Both the position numbers and the translations under genes were made by a program. Source: an uncultured Bacilli bacterium (GTDB lineage: Bacteria; Bacillota_I; Bacilli_A; RF39; UBA660). From it: a DNA stretch of 54,118 bases. The notes below the pieces were generated by a model, which was not told the DNA's origin, did not search any database, and saw only the letters and a program-made list of their open reading frames with translations. This document shows, piece after piece, positions 1 to 8,006 of this stretch (position 1 is its first letter; every line of letters starts with the position of its first letter). The DNA lies in contig CAKOIF010000009.1 in assembly GCA_934086485.1 (NCBI GenBank), forward strand, positions 1 to 54,118, given 5' to 3'.

Positions 1-39
1 ATGCAGTTTAATTATAATTACTTTCTTTTAAGTAAATAA

Positions 40-143
40 AAAATAGATTTATTGTTAAATTTAAATACCATACTAGTAGTATTTATGTTTAACTATAATA
101 ATCTATTATTGTAAAATTTATATACGACTTTATTAGTATTAAC
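40..143 (-). repeat. imperfect tandem repeat at the broken end of the carboxypeptidase gene
   Basis: Read on the minus strand, about 45 nt at the 3' end of the carboxypeptidase ORF (97-143) recur in degenerate form just beyond its stop (about 40-84). The translated copies are NTNKVVYKFYNN and NTTSMVFKFNNK. The second copy lies where the rest of the gene should begin, so a small duplication or rearrangement probably accompanied the truncation. The alignment was made by eye. Confidence 0.4.
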
Positions 144-758
144 AAGCCATATTTGTGAACCATCCGGTTTAGTTAAATATTCCTCATATACTCTTGTGAA
201 ATCTAAAATTTTTTCATGTTTCAAAAGTTCTCTTGCCATAACTGACATATCATATGCTGATGAATAATGTCCTTCTTCATCAAGACCGTGAACATTAACA
301 AAATGAGTATTTTTAAGACCTAGACTTTCAGCCTTTTTATTCATTGCCTCGATAAAATGTTCTTTGGAACCATAAGTTTTTTCCGCTAAAGCGACAACTG
401 CATCATTAGCTGATGCCATAGCAACACCTTTTAAAAGATCTATTACTTTATATTTATCACCAGGATTTAAAAATATTTGACTACCACCCATCGAAGAGGA
501 CTCGGTAGAAATCTCTACAATATCATCATATTTTAATGAACCATCATCAATTTTTTCCATTATCAAAAGCATACTCATTACTTTTGTCATCGAAGCCATT
601 GCAAGTGGTTCATTTTCATTTTTTGAATATAATACTTTCCCTGTATTAAAATCCACTAAAATAGCACTTTTAGCACTTATGTCCATTTCAACAGCACTTA
701 CATTTTTTATAAAAATAAAACTAAATAAAGAAATTAATATAAAAACAATTTTTTTCAT
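93..758 (-). pseudogene. truncated D-alanyl-D-alanine carboxypeptidase (PBP5/DacF family)
   Basis: The encoded protein has an N-terminal signal peptide and a penicillin-binding transpeptidase fold of the S11 family, which trims D-Ala from peptidoglycan stem peptides outside the membrane. The catalytic SMTK (SxxK) and SAND (SxN) motifs are present. The third motif, KTG, normally follows about 15-20 residues after the WLVNTN segment; here the frame ends 11 residues after that segment, and none of the remaining 92 nt encodes KTG. The product (221 aa) is about half the usual length and lacks the oxyanion-side motif, so it should be inactive. The start is the ATG at 758, preceded by GAGGTG six bases upstream; the GTG at 764 lies inside that ribosome binding site. 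A programmed or sequencing frameshift beyond the window edge cannot be excluded. Confidence 0.75.
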
Positions 759-782
759 TTGCACCTCATATTAATTTTTATT

Positions 783-808
783 AATTATTTTCTAAAAAAA
801 TACCAATT
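783..808. repeat. 26-bp direct repeat, left copy
   Basis: This 26-bp AT-rich string is identical to 1980-2005. It contains the T-run and one arm of the terminator at 794-826. The two copies flank the CYTH pseudogene and the hydrolase gene, so the segment between them could have been gained or be prone to loss by recombination. Confidence 0.6.
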
Positions 809-826
809 ATTCTTCAATAACTGGTA
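794..826 (-). terminator. rho-independent terminator downstream of the CYTH pseudogene
   Basis: On the minus strand TACCAGTTATT and AATAATTGGTA pair (one G-U) around a GAAG loop and run into seven T residues. It lies a few bases past the stop of the CYTH remnant and shows that unit once ended here. Confidence 0.75.
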
Positions 827-833
827 AAAACTT

Positions 834-1059
834 TTATTGCATAATAATTTCTTTTAAATTATTATATACTTTGTTTACTTTAGACCTTTTTCCCTCAATT
901 CCAACTAGTTGCATTTTAGGTTCGATATAATTATCTATTTCAAATATTACCCCCATTTTTCTTATAAACACATCTAGTTCTATAGTTTTTAGCGGCTTCA
1001 TAAAAATCTAAAACATCTAACATTGAATAAATATTTTTCTTTATTAAATAGATTATCAT
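834..1059 (-). pseudogene. frameshifted CYTH-domain (class IV adenylate cyclase / triphosphatase-like) remnant
   Basis: Two overlapping minus-strand frames together encode the C-terminal half of a CYTH-like fold. The first frame (1059 to 940) gives NYRTRCVYKKNG and then stops. Removing one base of the five-C run at 950-954 (plus strand) joins it to the second frame, which reads IFEIDNYIEP and VGIEGKRSKVNKVYNNL to a stop at 834. The patterns YRT.R..Y, FEID and the terminal .EIEG-type strand followed by a helix are typical of CYTH proteins (PF01928), which bind triphosphates. The N-terminal half with the EXEXK motif is absent, so this is a relic both truncated and frameshifted. Family assignment is by eye. 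Confidence 0.55.
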
Positions 1060-1072
1060 ATTATACTTATGA

Positions 1073-1921
1073 TTATTTTTTTAAATAGTCTATAATTAGT
1101 TTAGCTAACTGAGTCTCTTTATTTTTAAAATTATGATTAGCATCAAAAATAATATTATACTTTGCATTATAACAATTTTTAACAATCTTTTTCATATAAT
1201 TATCACCATTTTCGCCAACATCTTTTGAACCAATAATTATATACATTTCCTTTCTAATTGAATTTAAAGCGGAAAAATCTCCATTATTGGATTTATATGG
1301 AATATTGTTTATTGTTTTATTTGTTATCTCTTGAAAATATGTTTCACTAGACATTAGACAAAAACCTAGAAACTTTTTACTTAAAATTTTATCAGAGTAG
1401 CCATTTTTTATATTAATAGTTGCCTCTTCAAGTAAGCCTTTATGTATATCTAATTTAGAAAAGTTCACATTATCTTGTGGAGCGAGTAAAATAACTTTTG
1501 ATATTTTATCATTATTTATTTTACTTAAATAATATATGACCTTATTACAACCCAAACTATGACATAATAAAATAATTTTCTTATAACCTAAATTATCTAA
1601 ATATTGAACCCAACTATCTATATCATATAAACAGTCTTCAAACTTTTCATATGCAGCACCTTTAATTATTGATTTAAATTTGCCTTCAGAATTCAAATAT
1701 GGCAATTCAATTACTTGAAAAGAACCTTGATTATGACTAAATAAAAAGTCATATCCATTTTCTATACATAACTGCGTTATATATCTTGTAAATTTTGTTT
1801 CAAAAAAATTTCCCGATAAACCTGGTACAAATAAAATACATTTGTCATTATTTTTTCTTGAAAGACAACCAAATAGTTTAATATTTTGCTTTGTAATAGT
1901 TTCTACATATTCGAAATTCAT
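1073..1921 (-). CDS. alpha/beta hydrolase (DUF1749-like)
   Basis: The 282-aa cytosolic protein has an alpha/beta-hydrolase layout: a FVPGLSGN oxyanion-side loop near the N terminus, a nucleophile elbow CHSLGC (serine nucleophile), an acidic residue in GSKDVGENG and a histidine in DANHNF near the C terminus. This is a complete Ser-Asp-His triad for hydrolysis of an ester, thioester or amide; the substrate cannot be told. I use the ATG at 1921 because it follows AAAGGAGTAATA, an ideal ribosome binding site; the upstream in-frame start at 1945 lies before that site. It sits between the CYTH relic and a divergent membrane-protein gene and appears monocistronic. Confidence 0.75.
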   Translation of the reverse strand: MNFEYVETITKQNIKLFGCLSRKNNDKCILFVPGLSGNFFETKFTRYITQLCIENGYDFLFSHNQGSFQVIELPYLNSEGKFKSIIKGAAYEKFEDCLYDIDSWVQYLDNLGYKKIILLCHSLGCNKVIYYLSKINNDKISKVILLAPQDNVNFSKLDIHKGLLEEATINIKNGYSDKILSKKFLGFCLMSSETYFQEITNKTINNIPYKSNNGDFSALNSIRKEMYIIIGSKDVGENGDNYMKKIVKNCYNAKYNIIFDANHNFKNKETQLAKLIIDYLKK

Positions 1922-1979
1922 TATTACTCCTTTTTTATAGCACAATTATATCATACTTCAATTTTATATTAAACTTATA

Positions 1980-2005
1980 ATTATTTTCTAAAAAAATACC
2001 AATTT
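1980..2005. repeat. 26-bp direct repeat, right copy
   Basis: This is identical to 783-808. Here the second terminator arm is missing, so only the T-run half of that terminator was copied. Confidence 0.6.
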
Positions 2006-2009
2006 ATTT

Positions 2010-2037
2010 TGATTTAAGTTAAGATTTTGGTATAATT
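2010..2037 (+). promoter_or_regulatory. promoter of the GT-C-like membrane protein gene
   Basis: TTGATT (2010-2015) and TATAAT (2032-2037) are 16 nt apart, with the start codon 22 nt downstream. Confidence 0.7.
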
Positions 2038-2058
2038 TAGTTGGAAAGGTTAAAGGTT

Positions 2059-3633
2059 ATGACAAAAAAAAGTAAAAAAAATATTAAAGATGATTATAAA
2101 TCATCAAAATGGTTACCAATATTTTTAATTGCTCTTCTTTCAATATTTGTTGTACTTGTAAATAAAAAACTTGATAATGATTTATGGTACTTATTAACCG
2201 AAGGAAGATATATATTAAAACATGGTATATTTCATACTGACCCATTTTCAATTCACGAAGGATTAAATGTTGTTGTTCAAAACTGGCTTTCAGCATCATT
2301 TTTATGGGTAGTATATGATTTCTTCGGAGAAATGGGAATTCTATTATTAATAGTTATATGTAATATTTGTATATGCACATTGCTATATAAAATATGTATG
2401 CTAATTAGTGAAAATAATAGAACTATTTCTTTAACATTAATGTTTATTTGTGATTTAACATTAATAAGCCACTTTATAGTTTCAAGACCACAGATATTTA
2501 GTTATATAACACTACTTGGAATAATATATGCTCTTGAACTATATATTCACAAAAAAGATAAAAAATATTTAATATGGCTTCCTATTATATCACTAATTCA
2601 AATAAATATGCACGCCTCTTTATGGATAATGCTTTTCTTATTTATTTTATGTTATGTAATTGATTCATTCAATATCAAAGAATTAAGACTTCAAGGGTAT
2701 GAGAAAAAGCCATTATTTATTGCAATAGGAATTTCTATTTTAATGGGACTAATTAATCCATATTTCTATAAAGCAATAACATTTATATTTGGTTCATTTT
2801 CAGATCATTATATGCGTATATTTATTAAAGAACTTTTACCATTTAGTTTAGATTTAGATATATGTAAACATATGGCAATTATTATTCTTTTAATAGGTCT
2901 ATTTTATACTTACTTTAGAGAGGGAAAAGTTAGAGTAAGATACATATGCTTATTTTGTGGAACAATGATTTTAGGCTTTATGGCTTTAAAAGGATTTAGT
3001 AATTTCATTTTAGTCGCATTTTTCCCACTTGCATATTTCTTCAAAGATATGGTTCCAAAAGATTTAAGACTAATATTTAAGCCAGTACAAAATGCAGTTA
3101 ATTATCTATTTATGACATTTGCAATTATAATGTTTATAGGATTTGGTTATTTCTATATCACAAGTAAAGATAAAATTGCTTTATCACATAATGCTGAAGG
3201 AGCTATAAACACTTTAGAAAAATATTATAAAGATACTAAAAGTGCAAAAGTATATTCCTCATTTAATGATGGAGGCTATGTAGAATTTAGAGGTTATAAA
3301 GCATATATTGATCCAAGAGCAGAATATTTCTTAAAGAAAAATAATGGAAAAGCTGATATATTCAAAGAATTTTATGATTTACAACATGGTAATTTAGATG
3401 CTCATGAATTTTTAGAAAAATATGATTTTACCCATCTTTTAGTGGCTAAAGATGATTGGTTATATAATAGAATAGATACTACTAAAGAAAATTATTTTGT
3501 ATTATATGAAAATACTGATAAAGGTTATAGATTATATGCAAGAAATGATACATTTTCAGATGAAGAAAGAGAAAAGATAATTAGTGAGTACACTAAAGTA
3601 GTAGATGAAGCCATAAAAAAAGGTTCAAAATAA
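2059..3633 (+). CDS. polytopic membrane protein, GT-C glycosyltransferase-like
   Basis: The 524-aa protein has a short Lys-rich cytoplasmic N terminus, about ten hydrophobic helices across residues 20-370, and a soluble C-terminal domain of about 150 residues. After the first helix comes DNDLWYLLTEGRYIL..TDPFS, a loop with an acidic pair and aromatic residues like the first extracytoplasmic loop of GT-C enzymes (PMT/GT39-like), and RPQIFSY resembles the conserved Arg-Pro loop of that group. GT-C enzymes move a sugar from a lipid carrier onto a glycan or protein on the outer face. The C-terminal NDGGYVEFRGYKAYIDPR segment recurs in such proteins. The acceptor and donor are unknown. The start is the ATG at 2059 after GGAAAGG/AAAGG; the TTG at 2041 is too close to the -10. 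Confidence 0.6.
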   Translation: MTKKSKKNIKDDYKSSKWLPIFLIALLSIFVVLVNKKLDNDLWYLLTEGRYILKHGIFHTDPFSIHEGLNVVVQNWLSASFLWVVYDFFGEMGILLLIVICNICICTLLYKICMLISENNRTISLTLMFICDLTLISHFIVSRPQIFSYITLLGIIYALELYIHKKDKKYLIWLPIISLIQINMHASLWIMLFLFILCYVIDSFNIKELRLQGYEKKPLFIAIGISILMGLINPYFYKAITFIFGSFSDHYMRIFIKELLPFSLDLDICKHMAIIILLIGLFYTYFREGKVRVRYICLFCGTMILGFMALKGFSNFILVAFFPLAYFFKDMVPKDLRLIFKPVQNAVNYLFMTFAIIMFIGFGYFYITSKDKIALSHNAEGAINTLEKYYKDTKSAKVYSSFNDGGYVEFRGYKAYIDPRAEYFLKKNNGKADIFKEFYDLQHGNLDAHEFLEKYDFTHLLVAKDDWLYNRIDTTKENYFVLYENTDKGYRLYARNDTFSDEEREKIISEYTKVVDEAIKKGSK

Positions 3634-3650
3634 CTTGAGCCTTTTTATTT
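3617..3650. terminator. bidirectional terminator between convergent genes
   Basis: AAAAAGGTTCAA and TTGAGCCTTTTT form a 12-bp stem with a 6-nt loop. A-runs and T-runs flank both sides, so it can stop the plus-strand membrane-protein unit and the minus-strand ylxM unit. It overlaps the last codons of both. Confidence 0.8.
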
Positions 3651-3884
3651 TTGATTATTTTTAAGTAATTTATAATAACCTATATTTTCTTCATAAAATA
3701 ATAGTTTATTTTGACTTTCTTTAATAATTTTACCAATGTAACTTTTTGATACATTTTCTATATCAGATATTTCTGAAAGTGATAGGTTTTCATTATAATA
3801 AAGTTCTAAAACATTTTTTTGTTTATCAGTAAATAAACATTTATAAATATTATAAAGCTCGCTATAGTAAATAAAATTTTCCAT
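3645..3884 (-). CDS. ylxM: YlxM/UPF0122-family DNA-binding-like protein
   Basis: The 79-aa protein begins with a short helix followed by LFTDKQKNVLELYYNENLSLSEISDIENVSKSYIGK, a helix-turn-helix like sigma factor region 4 and typical of UPF0122/YlxM. In many Bacillota ylxM precedes ffh and the protein is thought to tie into the SRP pathway; here it follows ftsY, the SRP receptor gene, with a 1-nt stop-start overlap, which supports the same link. It is somewhat shorter than the usual 100-110 aa at its C terminus. Its molecular role is not firmly known. Confidence 0.8.
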   Translation of the reverse strand: MENFIYYSELYNIYKCLFTDKQKNVLELYYNENLSLSEISDIENVSKSYIGKIIKESQNKLLFYEENIGYYKLLKNNQK

Positions 3885-4858
3885 TATAGCATATCCTTGA
3901 ATAAACCATAGATATAATTTTCAATATCAAATGTATCTAAGTCTTCCATTTTCTCTCCGAGTCCAATGAACTTAACAGGAATATTTGTATTTTCTTTAAT
4001 AGCAAGAACTATTCCTCCCTTTGAGGAACTGTCTAGTTTAGTAAGAACTATACCAGTAATATTTGTAATCTTTTTAAATTCAGTTGCTTGCATAATACCA
4101 TTTTGACCAGTTGTTGCATCAATTACCAAAAGTGTTTCGTGAGGAGCACCAGGTATAAGTTTACCTATTACTCTATTAATCTTTTCAAGTTCATTCATAA
4201 GATTTACTTTATTTTGAAGCCTTCCTGCAGTATCGACTAAAACAATATCATTATTATTTTCTATTGCCTTTTGAATACCATCATATATTACTCCAGCAGG
4301 ATCAATATTTTCTTTACCATAAAAGTCTGTTCCAACTTTTTCACTCCAAAGTTTTAATTGTTCAACAGCACCAGCACGGAATGTATCTCCCGCAACCATC
4401 ATTACACTTTTACCAATATTTTTAAATTTATAAGCAAGTTTTGCAATTGTTGTAGTTTTACCTACTCCATTTACGCCAATCATTAAAATAACTGTTGGAC
4501 CATTTTCACTATAATTTATTTTATCAGTTAAATTTTCACCTTCAACATAAATTATGAAAAGTTCGTCGACAATTACCTCATTTAAATATTTTGTATCAAT
4601 AATATTTTCTTTTCTTACTCTTTCTTTAATTCTATCCATAAATTTAAAGACAGTATTTATACCAATATCGGCACTTATGAGTATCTTTTCAAGTTCATCA
4701 AAATATTCCTCACTAACTTTAGTATATTTAATACCAAGTAAACTTAATTTAGAAACAAATTCATTTCTAGTTTTTTCTAAACCTTTTTCATATTTAGTGG
4801 TTACTTCATCATCAGTTTTCTTAGTAAATTTATCTTTTAATTTTGTAAAAAATGACAT
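3884..4858 (-). CDS. ftsY: signal recognition particle receptor FtsY
   Basis: FtsY is the membrane-associated GTPase that docks SRP-ribosome complexes at the Sec translocon. The 324-aa protein has a short charged N-terminal A-region, an N domain helical bundle and the G domain with GVNGVGKTTT (P-loop), DTFRAGA (insertion box), DTAGR and TKLD (base recognition). The acidic A domain of proteobacterial FtsY is absent, as is usual in Bacillota. Its ATG overlaps the stop of the upstream yebC-like gene by 1 nt and its stop overlaps the ylxM start, so the three genes form a translationally coupled operon. Confidence 0.97.
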   Translation of the reverse strand: MSFFTKLKDKFTKKTDDEVTTKYEKGLEKTRNEFVSKLSLLGIKYTKVSEEYFDELEKILISADIGINTVFKFMDRIKERVRKENIIDTKYLNEVIVDELFIIYVEGENLTDKINYSENGPTVILMIGVNGVGKTTTIAKLAYKFKNIGKSVMMVAGDTFRAGAVEQLKLWSEKVGTDFYGKENIDPAGVIYDGIQKAIENNNDIVLVDTAGRLQNKVNLMNELEKINRVIGKLIPGAPHETLLVIDATTGQNGIMQATEFKKITNITGIVLTKLDSSSKGGIVLAIKENTNIPVKFIGLGEKMEDLDTFDIENYIYGLFKDML

Positions 4859-5574
4859 TATAACTCCACATTATGATAAATATTTGAAACATCCTCAACA
4901 TCATTAAGCATATTTAAAAGAAGTTCAAATTTTTCTTTATCTTCACCCTCTAAAGTGACTTTATCTTTTGCAAACATACCTACTTCATCATATAGATAAT
5001 CAACATTTGGAATTACTTTCTCTATTACATCTTTTAAGTTATTTTCATCAGTTGGATTAACTGAAATAGTAATGGTGCCATCTTCACTTTCAAAGTCCAC
5101 TGGTTCTATACCTTCCTCTAAAAGTTTATCAAATATTTCTTCTTCATTATCATATTTAAATGAAACTACTCCTAAATAATCATAATTATAGGCAACTGAA
5201 TTTGTTACTCCTAAACTTTTATGTACTTTATTAAAGGCTGCTCTTACAAAACCTACAGTACGATTTACATTATCTGTTAAGCATTTAATAATAAGTGTTG
5301 AAGCTCCAGGTCCAAAACCTTCATAAGTTACTACCTCATATTCATCTTGTCCCATTCCTTTTGCTTTATCAATCGCTCTATTAATTATATCTGAGGGTAC
5401 CTCATTTTTTTTAGCCTTTTCAATAATTCTTTTTAATACAATATTAGAATCTGGATCAGGAATACCTTTCTTTGCTGCTAAATAAATTTCTTTAGCAAAT
5501 GTTGTATAAATTTTTCCTCTTGCAGCACCTGTTTTTTGAATGCTTGCTTTTCTAACTTCATATGCTCTTCCCAT
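4858..5574 (-). CDS. YebC/PmpR-family protein (YebC2/YeeI type)
   Basis: The 238-aa protein starts MGRAYEVRKASIQKTGAARGKIYTTFA, the form of the YebC N terminus found in the YeeI/YebC2 subgroup, and carries the family body with RAIDKAKGMG and YEGFGPG. The family was long annotated as transcriptional regulators; recent work on YebC-type proteins, including the Bacillus YebC2 group, supports a translation role in relieving ribosomes stalled at proline stretches. Length is standard. An AAGGAG ribosome binding site lies just upstream of the ATG. It is the first gene of the yebC-ftsY-ylxM operon. Confidence 0.9.
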   Translation of the reverse strand: MGRAYEVRKASIQKTGAARGKIYTTFAKEIYLAAKKGIPDPDSNIVLKRIIEKAKKNEVPSDIINRAIDKAKGMGQDEYEVVTYEGFGPGASTLIIKCLTDNVNRTVGFVRAAFNKVHKSLGVTNSVAYNYDYLGVVSFKYDNEEEIFDKLLEEGIEPVDFESEDGTITISVNPTDENNLKDVIEKVIPNVDYLYDEVGMFAKDKVTLEGEDKEKFELLLNMLNDVEDVSNIYHNVEL

Positions 5575-5630
5575 ATTTTCTCCTTCTTTCTAGATTTATT
5601 TTATCAAATTTCCGAGAAAATGTCTTTATT

Positions 5631-6569
5631 TTATGTATATTTTATGCTTTTATTTTCTACTTTTTTTACCAAAGACCTACATAATAAAACATCCTCTTGT
5701 GAAACTTCTGCTATTTTAGCAATTTCTTGAATATCTGTGTCAAAAGAAATACGATATCTACTTATATAAATAATTCTACTAATAAGCATTAACTTTTCTA
5801 AAAAATTTTCATTGTTATTTATTAATTCATTTAGACTTTCACTAACTGTTTTTATAACTTTTTTTGCTTCTTGAGAAAGAACTATATAATTATCTTCATT
5901 TTTTATTTTTCCAAATGAATAAAGTTTATTTATTTGCATATTTAAATCCTCAGATGTTGGTATTTTAGAATTTTTCCAAAGTGTAAAACTATATTCTGAA
6001 AGTGATATATTAAATTGAACTAAAATTGACATCATTGTCTGAATTTTTATATTTATGTTTTTATCACTAAAATCAGGATTTTCATTATAAAACAATCTAT
6101 ATATTTCAATCAATATTTTATCATCGGTATTCAAATCATATTTTTTGAATTGTTTTAAAAAATATAATTGTTCCATCATTATAGTTAATAATGAAATAAC
6201 TACGTTACTCCCCTGTTTATCACATTCAAATTTAATACCGCTTAAATTATTGTATTCAAATTTACATTCATTGCTTCCAATTACTCTTTCATAATAAATT
6301 AGTTCATCATTTTGATATCTAATATTTTCTGATACACCATTGTAGTGAGAAAAAACTTCCAATTTCATATTATTAAAATTTTTAAAAATTGTTGCAAGTA
6401 TTCCAACATTTGTTACCATATCAACACGATTATGATTATTTACAAAATCAGTTAATAAATTATTTACATCACTTAAATCATTATTATTAATTTCAGTTAT
6501 TCCTTCATAATTAATGGTAAAACTTTCATTTTCCAAATTATATGATTTACTTATTTTTACCTTTTCCAT
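5631..6569 (-). CDS. protein of unknown function with possible C-terminal HTH
   Basis: I do not recognise this 312-aa protein. It has no signal peptide or membrane segment. The first 110 residues look beta-rich (SFTINYEGITEI, LEVFSHYNG, DELIYYERVIG); the rest is helical. The final 40 residues, with IQEIAKIAEVSQEDVLLCRSLVKK, could form a helix-turn-helix. A strong promoter with a palindrome in its spacer lies directly upstream, so the gene may be regulated, possibly by itself. The ATG follows GAGGAGAT. It sits upstream of yebC, 56 nt away, with no clear terminator between. Confidence 0.5.
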   Translation of the reverse strand: MEKVKISKSYNLENESFTINYEGITEINNNDLSDVNNLLTDFVNNHNRVDMVTNVGILATIFKNFNNMKLEVFSHYNGVSENIRYQNDELIYYERVIGSNECKFEYNNLSGIKFECDKQGSNVVISLLTIMMEQLYFLKQFKKYDLNTDDKILIEIYRLFYNENPDFSDKNINIKIQTMMSILVQFNISLSEYSFTLWKNSKIPTSEDLNMQINKLYSFGKIKNEDNYIVLSQEAKKVIKTVSESLNELINNNENFLEKLMLISRIIYISRYRISFDTDIQEIAKIAEVSQEDVLLCRSLVKKVENKSIKYT

Positions 6570-6588
6570 TTAATCTCCTCTTAACTTA

Positions 6589-6617
6589 ATTATATGTGTA
6601 TTTTATACACTTGTCAA
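6589..6617 (-). promoter_or_regulatory. promoter with internal operator-like palindrome
   Basis: On the minus strand TTGACA (6612-6617) and TATAAT (6589-6594) are 17 nt apart, a consensus promoter for the 312-aa gene. The spacer is almost entirely a perfect inverted repeat, GTGTAT-AAA-ATACAC (6596-6610). A repressor bound there would block RNA polymerase. The palindrome is seen directly; its function is inferred. Confidence 0.7.
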
Positions 6618-6629
6618 TATAAAACAAAA

Positions 6630-7013
6630 CTAATTATGTTTTTCAATAATTAGCTTTCTTGTTATAAAATTATATACCATTACAATAGCTGTAGCAAATA
6701 GTTTTACTATCATTACATCTATTCCAAGTTTCTTTATACCTAAATATATAAGTACTTCATTAATACCTAATCCTACTACACTTAATAGGACAAAGATAAT
6801 TACTTCTTTAGGTGTTTGCTTTTTTGCATCAAAAACCCATTTTGTACTTAGAAAATAATTAAATGTTAGAGAAACTATAAATGATATTGCGGCGCTTATT
6901 AGTTCATTTAATCCTATTACTTTTGCAAGTAAGAATAATATTCCATAATCTATTACAAAAGCAATACCTCCGACTACACCAAATTTTAATATCTGATTTA
7001 TTAATTTTTTCAT
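6630..7013 (-). CDS. GtrA-family membrane protein
   Basis: The 127-aa protein has four hydrophobic helices and the GtrA signature FGVVGGIAFVIDYGILFLL at the N terminus followed by FNYFLSTKWVF. GtrA proteins are thought to help move lipid-linked sugars across the membrane. It starts 1 nt after the stop of a GT2 gene, the classic pairing with a polyprenyl-phosphate glycosyltransferase: the enzyme makes the lipid-linked sugar and GtrA passes it outward. The end user may be a GT-C enzyme such as the one at 2059-3633 (inference). Confidence 0.9.
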   Translation of the reverse strand: MKKLINQILKFGVVGGIAFVIDYGILFLLAKVIGLNELISAAISFIVSLTFNYFLSTKWVFDAKKQTPKEVIIFVLLSVVGLGINEVLIYLGIKKLGIDVMIVKLFATAIVMVYNFITRKLIIEKHN

Positions 7014-7014
7014 A

Positions 7015-7917
7015 TTATTTCTTCATTAAATTCATAAGTAGTTCATATTGTTTTTTATTATTTTTTGCAACTACTCCTAAAACGATACCTGATAAATACA
7101 TCATTAATGTAAATAAGAATAATATACTTGCAATTACAAATCTTATTTGATGAACAGGTATATTACCTAATACTGGTATTCCTAATATTAAACTAACAAT
7201 TAATAAAAGTGTTCCAAGTATTCCAAAAAATGCTCTTGGTTTATATTCTTTAAAAAGTACGGCAATTGTCTTAAGTACTTTAAAACCATCTTTATATGTA
7301 TTAAGTTTTGATACACTACCTTCAGGTCTATCTTTATAATTAACTGGAACTTCCACTAAATGATAGTTTTTATCAACTGCGTGAATAGTCATTTCTGTTT
7401 CTATTTCAAATCCCTTTGATAAAACTGGGAATCCTTTTACAAAATCATAACTAAATGCACGATATCCTGTCATTATATCTTTTACATTATTGTGAAATAA
7501 TTTATTAATTAAAAATCTTACCATTTTATTTCCTAAGTTATGGAATGGCCTTTTATTTTCTGTGAAATATGTTGAGGAAAGTCTATCTCCAATTACCATA
7601 TCAGCTTTTTTAGATAATATTAAATCACACATTTCTCTTGCATTTTCGGCTGGATATGTATCATCTCCATCTATCATTATATAGCACTCCGCTTCAATAT
7701 CTCTAAACATTGAACGAATTACATTTCCTTTTCCTTGTTTATATTCATAAACTACTGTTGCTCCAGCTTTTCTTGCTATTTCATCTGTATGATCGCTAGA
7801 GTTATTATCATACACATAAATTGTTGCCTCAGGTAAAGCCTTTTTATAATCCTTTACTACTTTGGCTACTGTTTTTGATTCGTTATAACACGGTATCAAT
7901 ACTGCTATTTTTTCCAT
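7015..7917 (-). CDS. polyprenyl-phosphate glycosyltransferase, GT2 (DPM1/GtrB-like)
   Basis: The 300-aa protein has a cytosolic GT-A domain (residues 1-210) with VLIPCYNES at the N terminus, DNNSSDHT and the metal-binding DGDDTYPAE motif, and two C-terminal membrane helices (about 220-290). This matches enzymes that transfer a hexose from a nucleotide sugar to undecaprenyl or dolichyl phosphate. YRAFSYDFVKGFPVLSKGFE is typical of the family. It is translationally adjacent to gtrA (1 nt), supporting a two-gene unit. Sugar specificity cannot be read from the sequence. Confidence 0.88.
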   Translation of the reverse strand: MEKIAVLIPCYNESKTVAKVVKDYKKALPEATIYVYDNNSSDHTDEIARKAGATVVYEYKQGKGNVIRSMFRDIEAECYIMIDGDDTYPAENAREMCDLILSKKADMVIGDRLSSTYFTENKRPFHNLGNKMVRFLINKLFHNNVKDIMTGYRAFSYDFVKGFPVLSKGFEIETEMTIHAVDKNYHLVEVPVNYKDRPEGSVSKLNTYKDGFKVLKTIAVLFKEYKPRAFFGILGTLLLIVSLILGIPVLGNIPVHQIRFVIASILFLFTLMMYLSGIVLGVVAKNNKKQYELLMNLMKK

Positions 7918-7969
7918 AGTACCTTCTTTCTTAACTATATACTAACATACTTTATATATAAAAGCAAAA

Positions 7970-8005
7970 AAAATATTAAAACCTATTAATAAGTTCTAAT
8001 ATTTT
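7970..8005 (-). terminator. terminator of uvrA
   Basis: AAAATATTA and TAATATTTT pair around an 18-nt loop on the minus strand and lead into a T-rich run, starting 2 nt past the uvrA stop. Confidence 0.6.
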
Positions 8006-8006
8006 G

